Part shown: piece by piece, positions 43,520 to 51,446 of the stretch
Position numbering within the stretch: the stretch's first letter is position 1
How the letters are laid out: each line of letters opens with the position of its first letter
Assembly (NCBI GenBank): GCA_022819855.1
Contig: JAJEGN010000003.1
Span: forward strand, 1-64,000
Length of the DNA: 64,000 bases
DNA from: Gammaproteobacteria bacterium
Lineage (GTDB): Bacteria; Pseudomonadota; Gammaproteobacteria; Steroidobacterales; Rariloculaceae
Direction of reading: 5' to 3'
Translations under genes and position numbers: made by a program
Notes under the pieces: model-generated
Seen by the model: only the letters and a program-made list of their open reading frames with translations
Told to the model about the DNA's origin: nothing
Databases searched by the model: none

Positions 43520-44521
43520 CTAGTCGATGACGCCGGTTGCGCGCAGAAACGCCGCGGTTTCACTCGCGAACGCGGCGATGAACGGCTCGAACTCGGCCCG
43601 CGGCATGAATGCGGGCGAGAGCATCTCGCGGCTGTAGATGCTGCGGTAGTCCGGATCCTCGAGAACCGCGCGAATCGCCCGTTCCCAGGCCGCCGTGACT
43701 TCACGCGGCAAGCCCGGCGGCCCGCTCAGGCCGCGGAACTTGGTGACCACGACATCGTAGCCGGATTCCCTGACCGTCGGCACCGACGGCAGCCCGGGCA
43801 ATCGGGACTCGCTGAACACGGCCAACAGGCGCAGCCGGCCGGCGTCGAGTTGGCTGCGCAGCTCCTGCGCTTCGCCGACGCCGATGTCGAGCGTGCCGTT
43901 GAGCACGTTGAGGATCAGGTCGCCACCGCCTTCGTGGCTGACGATCGCGGCCTGCGCGCCGGTGGCCGTCTTCAGGCGCTCCAGGGCCTGACGCTCGAGC
44001 GACCCCGGCGACGCCGCGCCCCAGCGTCCCCTGCCGGAGCGCGCCGCCTCGATGGCCTGCTCGAACGTCTCGAAGGGGCCGTCGCTGCGCGTATAGACGA
44101 CTTCCTGGTCGAAGAACACGTTTACCACGGGATCGAGGTCACGGAACGTCGTTGCCGGGCTGCTCAGCAAAGACGTCAAAACGAAACTGGGCGTGGCCGC
44201 GTAGAACACGCTGCCGTCCGCCGGCGCGTTCGCGACCCGTGCCATCGCGCGCGCTCCGCCGCCGCCGCGCACATGCTCGATGACGAAGTTCACGCCCATC
44301 AGCGGTTCGAGCTGCCGCGCCAGTTCGCGCAGGAATACGTCGCTGCCGCCGCCGGGGCTCGAATGGGTGATGAGCGTGACGACATCGTGCGGATAGGGTG
44401 CGGGTTCGGGTGCATCCTGAGCCAGCGCGGCGGCGGCGAGGAAGGCCAGCGACCCCGCTGCAGCGCATCGTCCACCGATATCTGCCGCGACGGAGAAAGG
44501 GAACTTCAGGCGTTCAAGCAC
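43520..44521 (-). CDS. tctC: Tripartite tricarboxylate transporter substrate-binding protein TctC/BugE type
   Basis: 333 residues from a GTG at 44521. The signal peptide ends near AALAQ. The mature protein begins with the Bug-family pattern YPHDVVTLITHSSPGGGSDV and has VNFVIEHVRGGGGARAMARV, ATPSFVLTSLLSS and the YDVVVTKFRGLSGPPGLPRE segment. Bug proteins bind carboxylates through main-chain and water contacts, so the ligand cannot be named. It starts the tctC-tctB-tctA-MmgE/PrpD series and lies 123 bases downstream of the SDR gene on the same strand. Confidence 0.9.
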   Translation of the reverse strand: MLERLKFPFSVAADIGGRCAAAGSLAFLAAAALAQDAPEPAPYPHDVVTLITHSSPGGGSDVFLRELARQLEPLMGVNFVIEHVRGGGGARAMARVANAPADGSVFYAATPSFVLTSLLSSPATTFRDLDPVVNVFFDQEVVYTRSDGPFETFEQAIEAARSGRGRWGAASPGSLERQALERLKTATGAQAAIVSHEGGGDLILNVLNGTLDIGVGEAQELRSQLDAGRLRLLAVFSESRLPGLPSVPTVRESGYDVVVTKFRGLSGPPGLPREVTAAWERAIRAVLEDPDYRSIYSREMLSPAFMPRAEFEPFIAAFASETAAFLRATGVID

Positions 44522-44644
44522 CGTATCGAATCCGCTGCGTGTCGTCGGCCACTATACCGGCTTGCTTCGGTGACGTGCGCAGGGAACCCGTCTCGGGGCA
44601 TGGGCAAGCGGCCATCGGCTCCGTCCTGATTCCGCGACCCGCGC

Positions 44645-45388
44645 TCACGGCATGAAGCGGCCGCCGCTGACGTGGACCGTCTGGCCCGTCACGTAGGGCT
44701 TGGCCGGATCGGCGAGCGCCAGTACGGCGTCGGCCACGTCCCCGGGTGTTCCGCGCGCGTAGCCGGCTTCATCGATGAATCTCGGCGCCTTCTGCCCGGC
44801 TCGGCGCTCGGTGTCGATCGCGCCCGGCACGACGCAGTTGGCGCGGATGCGCCCGAGACCTTCTTCGGCCAGCGCGCGGGTCAGGCCGATGAGGCCGGCC
44901 TTGGCCGCGATGACGTGCGCCCGGTCCCGGGCGGGTCGATGGGCGCTGATGCCGCCGAGATTCACGATCGCGCCGTTGCGTTCGCCGGGCAGGCGCCGAA
45001 AGAGTTCGCGCGAGGTCAGGAACGCGCCGGTCAGGATGACGTCGACGGTGCGGGTCCAGGTCTCGCGGCTCATGGTCGCGAGGGCATCGTAGGGGCGAAC
45101 GGCGGCGCCGTTGACGAGGATCGATACCGGCCCGAAACGCGCTTCGATATTGTCATAGCCCGCGACGACCGCGTTCTCGTCCTCGACCCTGACGAGTGCG
45201 CCCATCGCCGTGCTGTCATCGCCGCCCAGAGCGTCGAGCGCGGCGTCGAGCGCTTCCCGGTCCGATCCGCCCCAGATGCATACGCGAGCGCCGGCCTTCT
45301 GCAGGGTGCCGGCGACGGCACGGCCGATGTTGCGGCTGCCGCCCGTCACGAGGGCGACTTCAGAATCGAGATCGATCGGCCAGGCCAT
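44645..45388 (-). CDS. Short-chain dehydrogenase/reductase-like protein lacking the catalytic tyrosine
   Basis: 247 residues from the ATG at 45388; the frame extends upstream but without SDR similarity. Rossmann motif TGGSRNIG at 15-22, and ILVNGAAVRPY in place of the usual NNAG. Ser148 in IVNLGGISAH is present. The YxxxK site reads HVIAAK, so Lys163 is kept but the Tyr position (159) is Val. Similar H-V-x-A-A-K variants exist in a subset of SDR proteins. It could therefore have altered chemistry or be a cofactor-binding regulator. The C-terminal YVTGQTVHVSGGRFMP is typical. It is divergent from the exported FAD enzyme and precedes the tctCBA genes. Confidence 0.85.
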   Translation of the reverse strand: MAWPIDLDSEVALVTGGSRNIGRAVAGTLQKAGARVCIWGGSDREALDAALDALGGDDSTAMGALVRVEDENAVVAGYDNIEARFGPVSILVNGAAVRPYDALATMSRETWTRTVDVILTGAFLTSRELFRRLPGERNGAIVNLGGISAHRPARDRAHVIAAKAGLIGLTRALAEEGLGRIRANCVVPGAIDTERRAGQKAPRFIDEAGYARGTPGDVADAVLALADPAKPYVTGQTVHVSGGRFMP

Positions 45389-45551
45389 GGGGGGATCCGG
45401 ACAGCGGGCAGCGCGGACCAGTTTAGCGCAGCGCGAACGCCGTGGCGGCTCCGGCTTGACACGCCAGATGGTCCATTCAACATACTGGACGCAAAGGCAA
45501 CCGCCCGCGCACAGGGCACGCAGGCCGAACCGAAGCCGAGGAAACGACGCC

Positions 45552-47195
45552 ATGACCGAAAAACGCAAGCAGACTCCCGCGACCGACAGCCGAACACCGC
45601 CAGCGGAGACTCACGAAGCGCCCGGCCGGCTGGACCGGCGCGGCTTCGTCCGCGGCGCGGCCATGCTGACGGTCGGCGGCCTCGGGACCCGGGCCGGGTT
45701 CGCGCAACAGACCCCGTCGGGCGGTTCGCCGACCGCTGCGCCGTCGGAGGCCGCGGCGGAACGGCTCGCAATGCAGGTGCAACGCGCCCAGCGCTGGGGC
45801 GGCCGCGATCCCGCCAACTGGGTGCGGCCGCGCTCGGGCGTCGATCACAACGTCGTCATTCTCGGCGGCGGCCAGAGCGGCCTCGCGATCGCCTACGGGC
45901 TCAAGCGCCTGGGCGTCGGCGGCGTCGAGATCATCGACCGGGCCGAGCCGGGACTCGCCGGCATCTGGCGGACGACCGCGCGGATGCACCAGTTGCGCAC
46001 TCCAAAGACCCTCCGGGGTCCCGAGCAGGAAAACCCGATCCTGAGCTTCCAGGCCTGGTACGAATTGCTCAACGGCCCGGACGCTTACGATGCCCTTGAC
46101 CGAATTCCGACGCTCGCCTGGGCCGATTACCTGGACTGGTACCAGCAGGTCAACGGCATCGAGGTCCGCTACCGTACGAATCTGCTCGAGATCGAGCCGC
46201 AAGGCGATCTCCTGCGCCTGCACCTCGACTCCGATGGCGAGCGCCGCGCCGAGACGACACGCAAGCTCGTGCTCGCCAACGGCTACGCCGGCGCCGGCGG
46301 ACCCAACGTGCCCGGCTTCCTGCGCGCACTGCCGGCGGAGTTCTGGACGCATACCGCAAGTCCATTTCGCGAGGACACATTCGCCGGCAAGAGCATCGCC
46401 ATCGTCGGCGCGGGCTCCTCCGCGTTCGACGCGGCGGCCGTCGCGCTCGAGAGCGGCGCGGCCGAAGTCCACGTCTTCAACCGGCGGGCCTACGTCGGCT
46501 ACCCGGCGCCGCGGCCGCCCGGTTCGCCGGCGCCCGACCGCGGCCACCCCAACGTGCTCGCACTGAGCTACGAGTTGCCCGACGCCGTACGCTGGCGCAA
46601 TTTCGTGTCGCGCGAGCGGGGCGTGGCGACGGTGCCGATGGACTCGATCGAACGCGTTATGGCGTTCGACAATTTCCGAATCCATCTCGAGAGTTCGTTG
46701 GCCGACGTCAGGATCGCCGACGGCAGGGTCGCGACAAACGCACGTGGCGAGTCGTGGCAATTCGATCACATGATCGCCGGAACGGGCTATCGCATCGATC
46801 TTTCCGCGCAGCCCGAACTTGCGGGCATCCACGAGTCGATCGCGCTATGGGGCGACCGCTATGAGCCGGAGCCCGGCGAGGACAATGCTGCCGCCGCCAT
46901 CCATCCCTACCTCGGTCCAGGATTCGAGTTTGTGGCCCGCGAAGGCACGAATGCGGACTACCTGCGCAACATCCACTGCTTCAATCTCTCCGCGATGCTG
47001 AGTTTCGGCAAGCCGGTCGGCGACATCCCGAGCGTTGCGGATCATCCCAGACTCGTGATGGCCATCGCCCGCGATCTGTACGGTGAGAGCGTGGACACTG
47101 AAGCGCATCGGCGGTTTTTCAATGCGCCGTCGGTGCCGCCGGATACTGCGCCGTATCAGCAGGCGGTGCAGGGCGAGACGCAGGCCGCGGCCTGA
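45552..47195 (+). CDS. Tat-exported FAD-dependent oxidoreductase (flavin-monooxygenase-like)
   Basis: 547 residues from an ATG preceded by GAGGAAAC. A twin-arginine signal (RLDRRGFVRGAAMLTVGG, Arg29-Arg30) directs export of the folded protein. The FAD-binding motif is VVILGGGQSGLAIAYGL (GGGQSG at 105-110). A second dinucleotide fold, SIAIVGAGSSAFDAAAV (about 280-295), suggests NAD(P)H binding as in flavin-containing or Baeyer-Villiger-type monooxygenases. HMIAGTGYRIDL matches their late ATG-type motif. NAD(P)H would be scarce in the periplasm, so the electron source is a puzzle. The C-terminal junction with the next gene is duplicated at 48697-48784. Confidence 0.85.
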   Translation: MTEKRKQTPATDSRTPPAETHEAPGRLDRRGFVRGAAMLTVGGLGTRAGFAQQTPSGGSPTAAPSEAAAERLAMQVQRAQRWGGRDPANWVRPRSGVDHNVVILGGGQSGLAIAYGLKRLGVGGVEIIDRAEPGLAGIWRTTARMHQLRTPKTLRGPEQENPILSFQAWYELLNGPDAYDALDRIPTLAWADYLDWYQQVNGIEVRYRTNLLEIEPQGDLLRLHLDSDGERRAETTRKLVLANGYAGAGGPNVPGFLRALPAEFWTHTASPFREDTFAGKSIAIVGAGSSAFDAAAVALESGAAEVHVFNRRAYVGYPAPRPPGSPAPDRGHPNVLALSYELPDAVRWRNFVSRERGVATVPMDSIERVMAFDNFRIHLESSLADVRIADGRVATNARGESWQFDHMIAGTGYRIDLSAQPELAGIHESIALWGDRYEPEPGEDNAAAAIHPYLGPGFEFVAREGTNADYLRNIHCFNLSAMLSFGKPVGDIPSVADHPRLVMAIARDLYGESVDTEAHRRFFNAPSVPPDTAPYQQAVQGETQAAA

Positions 47196-47252
47196 GTGGG
47201 CGAGAGCCTGAGAAAATCCTCCGGCACGTCGCTTAGCCGAAAGTGAACACCA
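47144..47252. repeat. Direct repeat, copy A: junction of the FAD-enzyme and alcohol-dehydrogenase gene ends
   Basis: This segment holds the last codons of the FAD oxidoreductase (DTAPYQQAV) and, on the minus strand, the last codons of the alcohol dehydrogenase (LGVVFTFG). A diverged copy lies at 48697-48784, beyond the 5' end of the dehydrogenase gene. Shared strings include GCGCCGTATCAG, GGGCGA and AGCCGAAAGTGAACAC. Copy A has about 25 extra bases in the middle. Confidence 0.75.
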
Positions 47253-48639
47253 CGCCAAGTTCGGTGCGGTCGGCTACTTGCCGGAACCCATCGACGACGC
47301 CGTCGAGCGGCCAGGTGGCCGTGATCATGGACGAGGCATCGATGGAACCGCGTTCGATCATTTTCACGTAACGCGGGGCGTCGCGCATCGGATGCATGCC
47401 GCCCATCTGGCCGCCGTGGATCGAGCGCGTGGACAGACAGAAGCGGGCGGTCGGGAACGAGATCTCGCCCTGCTGTCCGGCTGCGAGCAACGTCAGGTGT
47501 CCACCCCCGCGCGTGATGTCCCAGGCCTGGCGGAGTGCGAGCAGTCCGGTCGTGTCGGGGCCCGTCTCGACCGCGGGCGGAAACAGATCGCCGCCTGAAG
47601 CTTCGATGACGAAGTCCGCGCCGCCGTAGCGGTAACCGGGACCGTAGCGCCCGCCGGCATCGAGCCGGTCGGTCGGGCCGTAACACATCTCCCTCACGCG
47701 CTCGACGAGCGTGTCCGTGTCGACGTTCGGATCGAGCACCGTCGTCGCGCCGAGTTCGAGCGCCTTCTCACGGCGGTAGGCGACTGGCTCGATCACGATG
47801 ATCTGACCGGCGGACTGGCTGCGCGCGCCCTGGGCGGCGGCGAGCCCGATGGGTCCTGCGCCGAAGATCACGACATCGGAGCCCGGCTCGACCCGCCCGT
47901 AGGTCAATGCCGAGGACAGCCCCGCGGCAAGCGTGTCGCCGAGTAGCGAGAGCTCGTCGTCGGGCAGGTCCGTGAAGAGCGGGATACAGTACTCCTCCAT
48001 GGCCACCATGAGCTCGCTCAAGCCGCCGATGGCGCCCTGCTGGATGACTCCGGTTCCGTCGGCCATGTCGGCGATGGGCCCATTGAAGAGCTGACTGTTG
48101 AGGTAGTTGCACGCCTCCGGGTTGCCGTGCAGGCACTGGTAACAGACGCCGCACTCGGGTGTGCCGCAGACGAGCACGCGATCGCCCTCGCGCACCCGGC
48201 GGACTTCGGCGCCGACGGCTTCGACGATGCCGAAGCCCGAGTGATTCGGGATCGTCGGCGTTTCGTAGTCGCGGTCTCCAAGCACGCTGCGCGTGATGGT
48301 GTAACAGCCGCACGATGCCGTCGTTCGCACGAGCACCTGTCGGGGTTCGATCTCGCGCAGTCGCAGGTCCTCGACCGACGCCGTCGTGCCGCTTCGCACG
48401 AGCGCCCGGAACGGCCGGCCCGCGACGCTGCCGGTTGCGGCGGCAGGCGCGTCCGCCTGTGCCTGTGCCCTTGTGGCTGTCAGCGTCGCCGCGGCCAGCG
48501 CGCCGGCCTGGAGCATTGTTCGACGGGACAGTCCGGAGCGCGAGCTCTGCTGCGTCTCGCTGGCGGAGCCGACGTTTTCTCTTGTGGATTCGGCCTCGTT
48601 GGAACGCACTGCGCCGCGCGCTTGCCCTGTATCGGTCAT
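47233..48639 (-). CDS. Tat-exported zinc-binding alcohol dehydrogenase
   Basis: 468 residues from the ATG at 48639. An unusually long polar leader precedes a twin-arginine signal (LSRRTMLQAGALAAATLTAT; Arg39-Arg40). The body is a medium-chain dehydrogenase: structural-zinc cysteines in CGTPECGVCYQCLHGNPEAC, a catalytic Cys in ASCGCYTITR, and the Rossmann VIFGAGPIGLAAAQGA. The catalytic histidine motif reads PNHSGFGIVEAVG, where the usual GHE has become NHS. Medium-chain dehydrogenases normally use cytoplasmic NAD(P), so Tat export suggests a tightly bound cofactor or a redox partner. It is convergent with the FAD enzyme and divergent from the phosphatase. Confidence 0.85.
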   Translation of the reverse strand: MTDTGQARGAVRSNEAESTRENVGSASETQQSSRSGLSRRTMLQAGALAAATLTATRAQAQADAPAAATGSVAGRPFRALVRSGTTASVEDLRLREIEPRQVLVRTTASCGCYTITRSVLGDRDYETPTIPNHSGFGIVEAVGAEVRRVREGDRVLVCGTPECGVCYQCLHGNPEACNYLNSQLFNGPIADMADGTGVIQQGAIGGLSELMVAMEEYCIPLFTDLPDDELSLLGDTLAAGLSSALTYGRVEPGSDVVIFGAGPIGLAAAQGARSQSAGQIIVIEPVAYRREKALELGATTVLDPNVDTDTLVERVREMCYGPTDRLDAGGRYGPGYRYGGADFVIEASGGDLFPPAVETGPDTTGLLALRQAWDITRGGGHLTLLAAGQQGEISFPTARFCLSTRSIHGGQMGGMHPMRDAPRYVKMIERGSIDASSMITATWPLDGVVDGFRQVADRTELGVVFTFG

Positions 48640-48696
48640 TGCTTGTCCCCCGGTTCGCGTCGATCGGGAATCAACCATAGCACCGTTGCCTGCCGA

Positions 48697-48784
48697 TCCC
48701 GCGCCGTATCAGCGCGCGGTGCCGGAGACTGTGAAGGGCGCGGCCTGCGCGGGCGAACGCCGAGCCGAAAGTGAACACAACGCT
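48697..48784. repeat. Direct repeat, copy B: fossil FAD-enzyme/alcohol-dehydrogenase junction
   Basis: The plus strand encodes DPAPYQRAVPE, matching the C-terminus of the FAD enzyme (DTAPYQQAVQG). The minus strand encodes GLSVVFTFG, matching the C-terminus of the dehydrogenase. The stop codons of both are lost here, so neither piece is a gene. It is a scar of a second FAD-enzyme/dehydrogenase pair of which only the abutting 3' ends survive. It sits in the 235-base gap upstream of the phosphatase gene. Confidence 0.7.
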
Positions 48785-48874
48785 GAGCCCCTGTTTTCTT
48801 GGCCCGCGCTCGATAGCGGCCAGGGTGGTAATCTCCCGCGTGTCTGTGAACGACACGCTGAGTCGAGAGTATTC

Positions 48875-50473
48875 ATGCACATTTCCCGCCGCCAACTGAT
48901 CGAGGGCTCGCTCTACGGGGCAGCCGCTGTCGCCTTAAGGGGGCACGCTCAGCAATCGCCGTGGCAGCCGGGTTCCGTTCGGCACCTGCTGCCGGCGGCG
49001 ACCCACGATCGCCTGCTGCTGAAGGCGAGCTTCGATCGCGCGCTGGCTGCGCCGCCAACGTTACGGGCAGGTCCACGGGCGGCTGCCGGGTTGCAGCTTG
49101 ATTCCTCGGGCGAATTCTTTTCCTTCGACCTGGTCGGACTCGAGCCCGAGCGCACTTACGAGTTGTCGCTGGAAGACGCCAACGGCACGCCGCTCTGCGA
49201 CCCGTGGCCGATTGCCACCTTTCCCGGTCCGGACGCGGCGCCGAGTAGGTTCCGGCTACTCGTGTACACCTGCGCCGGAGGGCATCCCGCCACGGTCGAT
49301 TCCGACACGAACGGCCCGTATTTCGTGCCGATCGAAAACCGAAGAAAAATGCTGTTGACGGGGCTCTCGTACAACCCTGACGCCATGATCGCGATCGGCG
49401 ACCATGTCTACTGGGATCTGCGCTCGCCGGTGGGCTCGCTCATGCTTGGAAACGCCCCCGAAGCCCGCCGGCTGGTGGGTTCGTTCACCCGCAACATGCC
49501 GGTTCTCGGCACCGACAACGAACGCAAGCTCAAGCTCGTCGTCACGCCGCAGCTCAGCGATCTCTACGGCACGGACTTTCGTTCCACCCCGGTGTTCTTC
49601 GTGCAGGACGATCACGACTACTTCGAGAACGACGAAGCGACCGAGGAGATGGTTACGTTCCCGCCCGACGATTTCATGCTCCGGCTCGCGCGCGCCACCC
49701 AGCGCTTGTATTACCCGGAGTTTCTGCCCGACGCGCGCCGCCCGGCCGGGCTGCCGTCGAGCGGCGCAGCCGACCGTGCCACCGGCGTATCCGAATCGTT
49801 CGGCACGCTGCGTTACGGCAGATTGCTCGAGATCATGATGTACGACTGCCGACGCTACATGACCCTGACCGGCCCGGTGGGAGGATTCCTGCCTGAAACG
49901 GTCGAAGCCTGGCTCATGCAACGCATGGCGGCCGAGGAGACGCGCCACGTGGTCAACCTGCCGTCGACCCCCGTGGGATGGAGCGCCGGCAAGTGGGGTG
50001 AGTGGTATCCGGACCTGCTCCAGCCCAACGGCGAGTTGGGTGTTGCCGAGTCCAAGTATTTCTGGCAGCCGGGCTGGAACCTGCAGCACAATCGCCTGCT
50101 GCAGGCGGCTTCGGCCATGGCGGGCATACCGCTGTTTCTTAGCGGCGATCTGCACGCCCTCGGCGAAGGGCGGATCATGCGCTACAACGATCTCGATCTG
50201 AGCGGCAATCCCGTGGTGTCGGTGCTGACCGGTCCGATCAGCTCCGGCCCGAGAGCGTGGCCATCGGCCTGGCGGGGCACGCCGCCGCGCACGCCGACCG
50301 GCATCGAAGTCGATGCGGGGCTCGACCCTCTCGAGAAGAACGGCTTCTCGATCATCGACTTCACTGAGGACCGCGTCGAAGGGCAGATGTTCAGCTGGAA
50401 GATGGATGAACCGGTCGAGAACCTGGACAACCTGCAGCCCTTCCACCGCTTTACGGCCGTGCGGGGGGCTTGA
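48875..50473 (+). CDS. Tat-exported PhoD-like metallophosphatase/phosphodiesterase
   Basis: 532 residues from the ATG at 48875; the frame is open further upstream, but this start gives a Tat signal (MHISRRQLIEGSLYGAA, Arg5-Arg6). An N-terminal Ig-like domain (about 35-120) precedes the metallophosphatase core: IGDHVYWD (about 174-181), QDDHDYFEND (about 244-253) and LSGDLHALG (about 422-430), the metal-binding blocks of the PhoD family. These enzymes hydrolyse phosphodiesters or monoesters outside the inner membrane with Fe/Ca. It is the third Tat substrate in a row and converges on the cupin gene, with six bases between the stops. Confidence 0.85.
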   Translation: MHISRRQLIEGSLYGAAAVALRGHAQQSPWQPGSVRHLLPAATHDRLLLKASFDRALAAPPTLRAGPRAAAGLQLDSSGEFFSFDLVGLEPERTYELSLEDANGTPLCDPWPIATFPGPDAAPSRFRLLVYTCAGGHPATVDSDTNGPYFVPIENRRKMLLTGLSYNPDAMIAIGDHVYWDLRSPVGSLMLGNAPEARRLVGSFTRNMPVLGTDNERKLKLVVTPQLSDLYGTDFRSTPVFFVQDDHDYFENDEATEEMVTFPPDDFMLRLARATQRLYYPEFLPDARRPAGLPSSGAADRATGVSESFGTLRYGRLLEIMMYDCRRYMTLTGPVGGFLPETVEAWLMQRMAAEETRHVVNLPSTPVGWSAGKWGEWYPDLLQPNGELGVAESKYFWQPGWNLQHNRLLQAASAMAGIPLFLSGDLHALGEGRIMRYNDLDLSGNPVVSVLTGPISSGPRAWPSAWRGTPPRTPTGIEVDAGLDPLEKNGFSIIDFTEDRVEGQMFSWKMDEPVENLDNLQPFHRFTAVRGA

Positions 50474-50479
50474 GGCCGC

Positions 50480-51412
50480 TTACGCGGTCTTGTTCGCTGC
50501 AGGTGCGTCGGCGCCGCGCCGCTCCTGCACTTGCTCGGCGAAATACTCCCAGTCGCGGGCGAAGCGGTACGCGTGCCGCGCCGGGGGTTGAGGAGACTGG
50601 GTTTCGAGCCAGCGTACGCTCGTGTCGCTGCGGTTGTAGAAGGCGTGGGTGCAGCCGACGCCGGCCCAGAGGAAATCGCCGGGCTGCATCAGGTATTTCT
50701 CGTCATCCGCCCAGGCCTCCACCTCACCGTCGACGATGTAGTAGGCCTCTTCGAGCGGATGGTTGTGGGGGTGAACGCAGCCGTTCGGCTCGTATTCGAC
50801 CATGAACATCGTGTGCAGCGCCGCTTCGAGCCGCTCGTCGACGAGCATCTTCATGGCCACGCCGCTGAAGACGATCGCCCCCGTTGCGACGCTCGCCGAG
50901 ACCCTGGGCGCGTCCGTGGTCTGCCTTGCGCGCAAGGCATCGACCCTGATGTCGTCGTCGGCCATCCGGAACAGGTGCCTTGAGGTCGGGTCGCGGATGT
51001 CGAGCGGCTCTATGGGGATGTCGGGCGGCGGACCAAGAAAGTAGGTGTCGTCGGCAAAGTTCTCGCCTCGCGGCACCGGAGTGTTCATGTCGATCCACTT
51101 CGCCGTGCCGCTCTCAGGACCCAGCCACGCCTGCGCCACGCCGACCGGGAGCAGTCCGCAAGCGCCCGGGCCGAGCCGCCACGCGCGCTCGCCGAGGATG
51201 AGCACGGGTTCGCCTTCGAGGACATAGAAGCTCTTCTCGAAGGACTGCAGGTGCTGGTTCACATGACCGTCCGCGTCGAGTTCACAAAGGCCCCAGCCCG
51301 AGTGGACCGCGCCGCAACCCCGGTCGGAGAGCGCATGGCGTCGATATCCCGCGGCGTCTGCGGGAAACGCCCCCGTCGGCCGGATGTCGGCAGCCCTGAT
51401 GAAGTGATGCAT
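50480..51412 (-). CDS. Bicupin protein, ureidoglycine-aminohydrolase-like
   Basis: 310 residues with two cupin domains and no signal peptide. The C-terminal domain keeps metal ligands: VHPHNHPLEEAYYIVDGEVE, then GVGCTHAFYN with the last histidine. The N-terminal domain (HLQSFEKSFYVLEGEPVLIL) has lost most ligands. The layout resembles (S)-ureidoglycine aminohydrolase, but no other purine-degradation gene is present, so another small polar substrate is as likely. GGAGACAGAAC precedes the ATG. It follows the TRAP transporter genes on the same strand (34 bases), suggesting a shared operon. Confidence 0.82.
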   Translation of the reverse strand: MHHFIRAADIRPTGAFPADAAGYRRHALSDRGCGAVHSGWGLCELDADGHVNQHLQSFEKSFYVLEGEPVLILGERAWRLGPGACGLLPVGVAQAWLGPESGTAKWIDMNTPVPRGENFADDTYFLGPPPDIPIEPLDIRDPTSRHLFRMADDDIRVDALRARQTTDAPRVSASVATGAIVFSGVAMKMLVDERLEAALHTMFMVEYEPNGCVHPHNHPLEEAYYIVDGEVEAWADDEKYLMQPGDFLWAGVGCTHAFYNRSDTSVRWLETQSPQPPARHAYRFARDWEYFAEQVQERRGADAPAANKTA

Positions 51413-51446
51413 GTTCTGTCTCCGTTTCTCGCGCGTCAGTTGCGAT

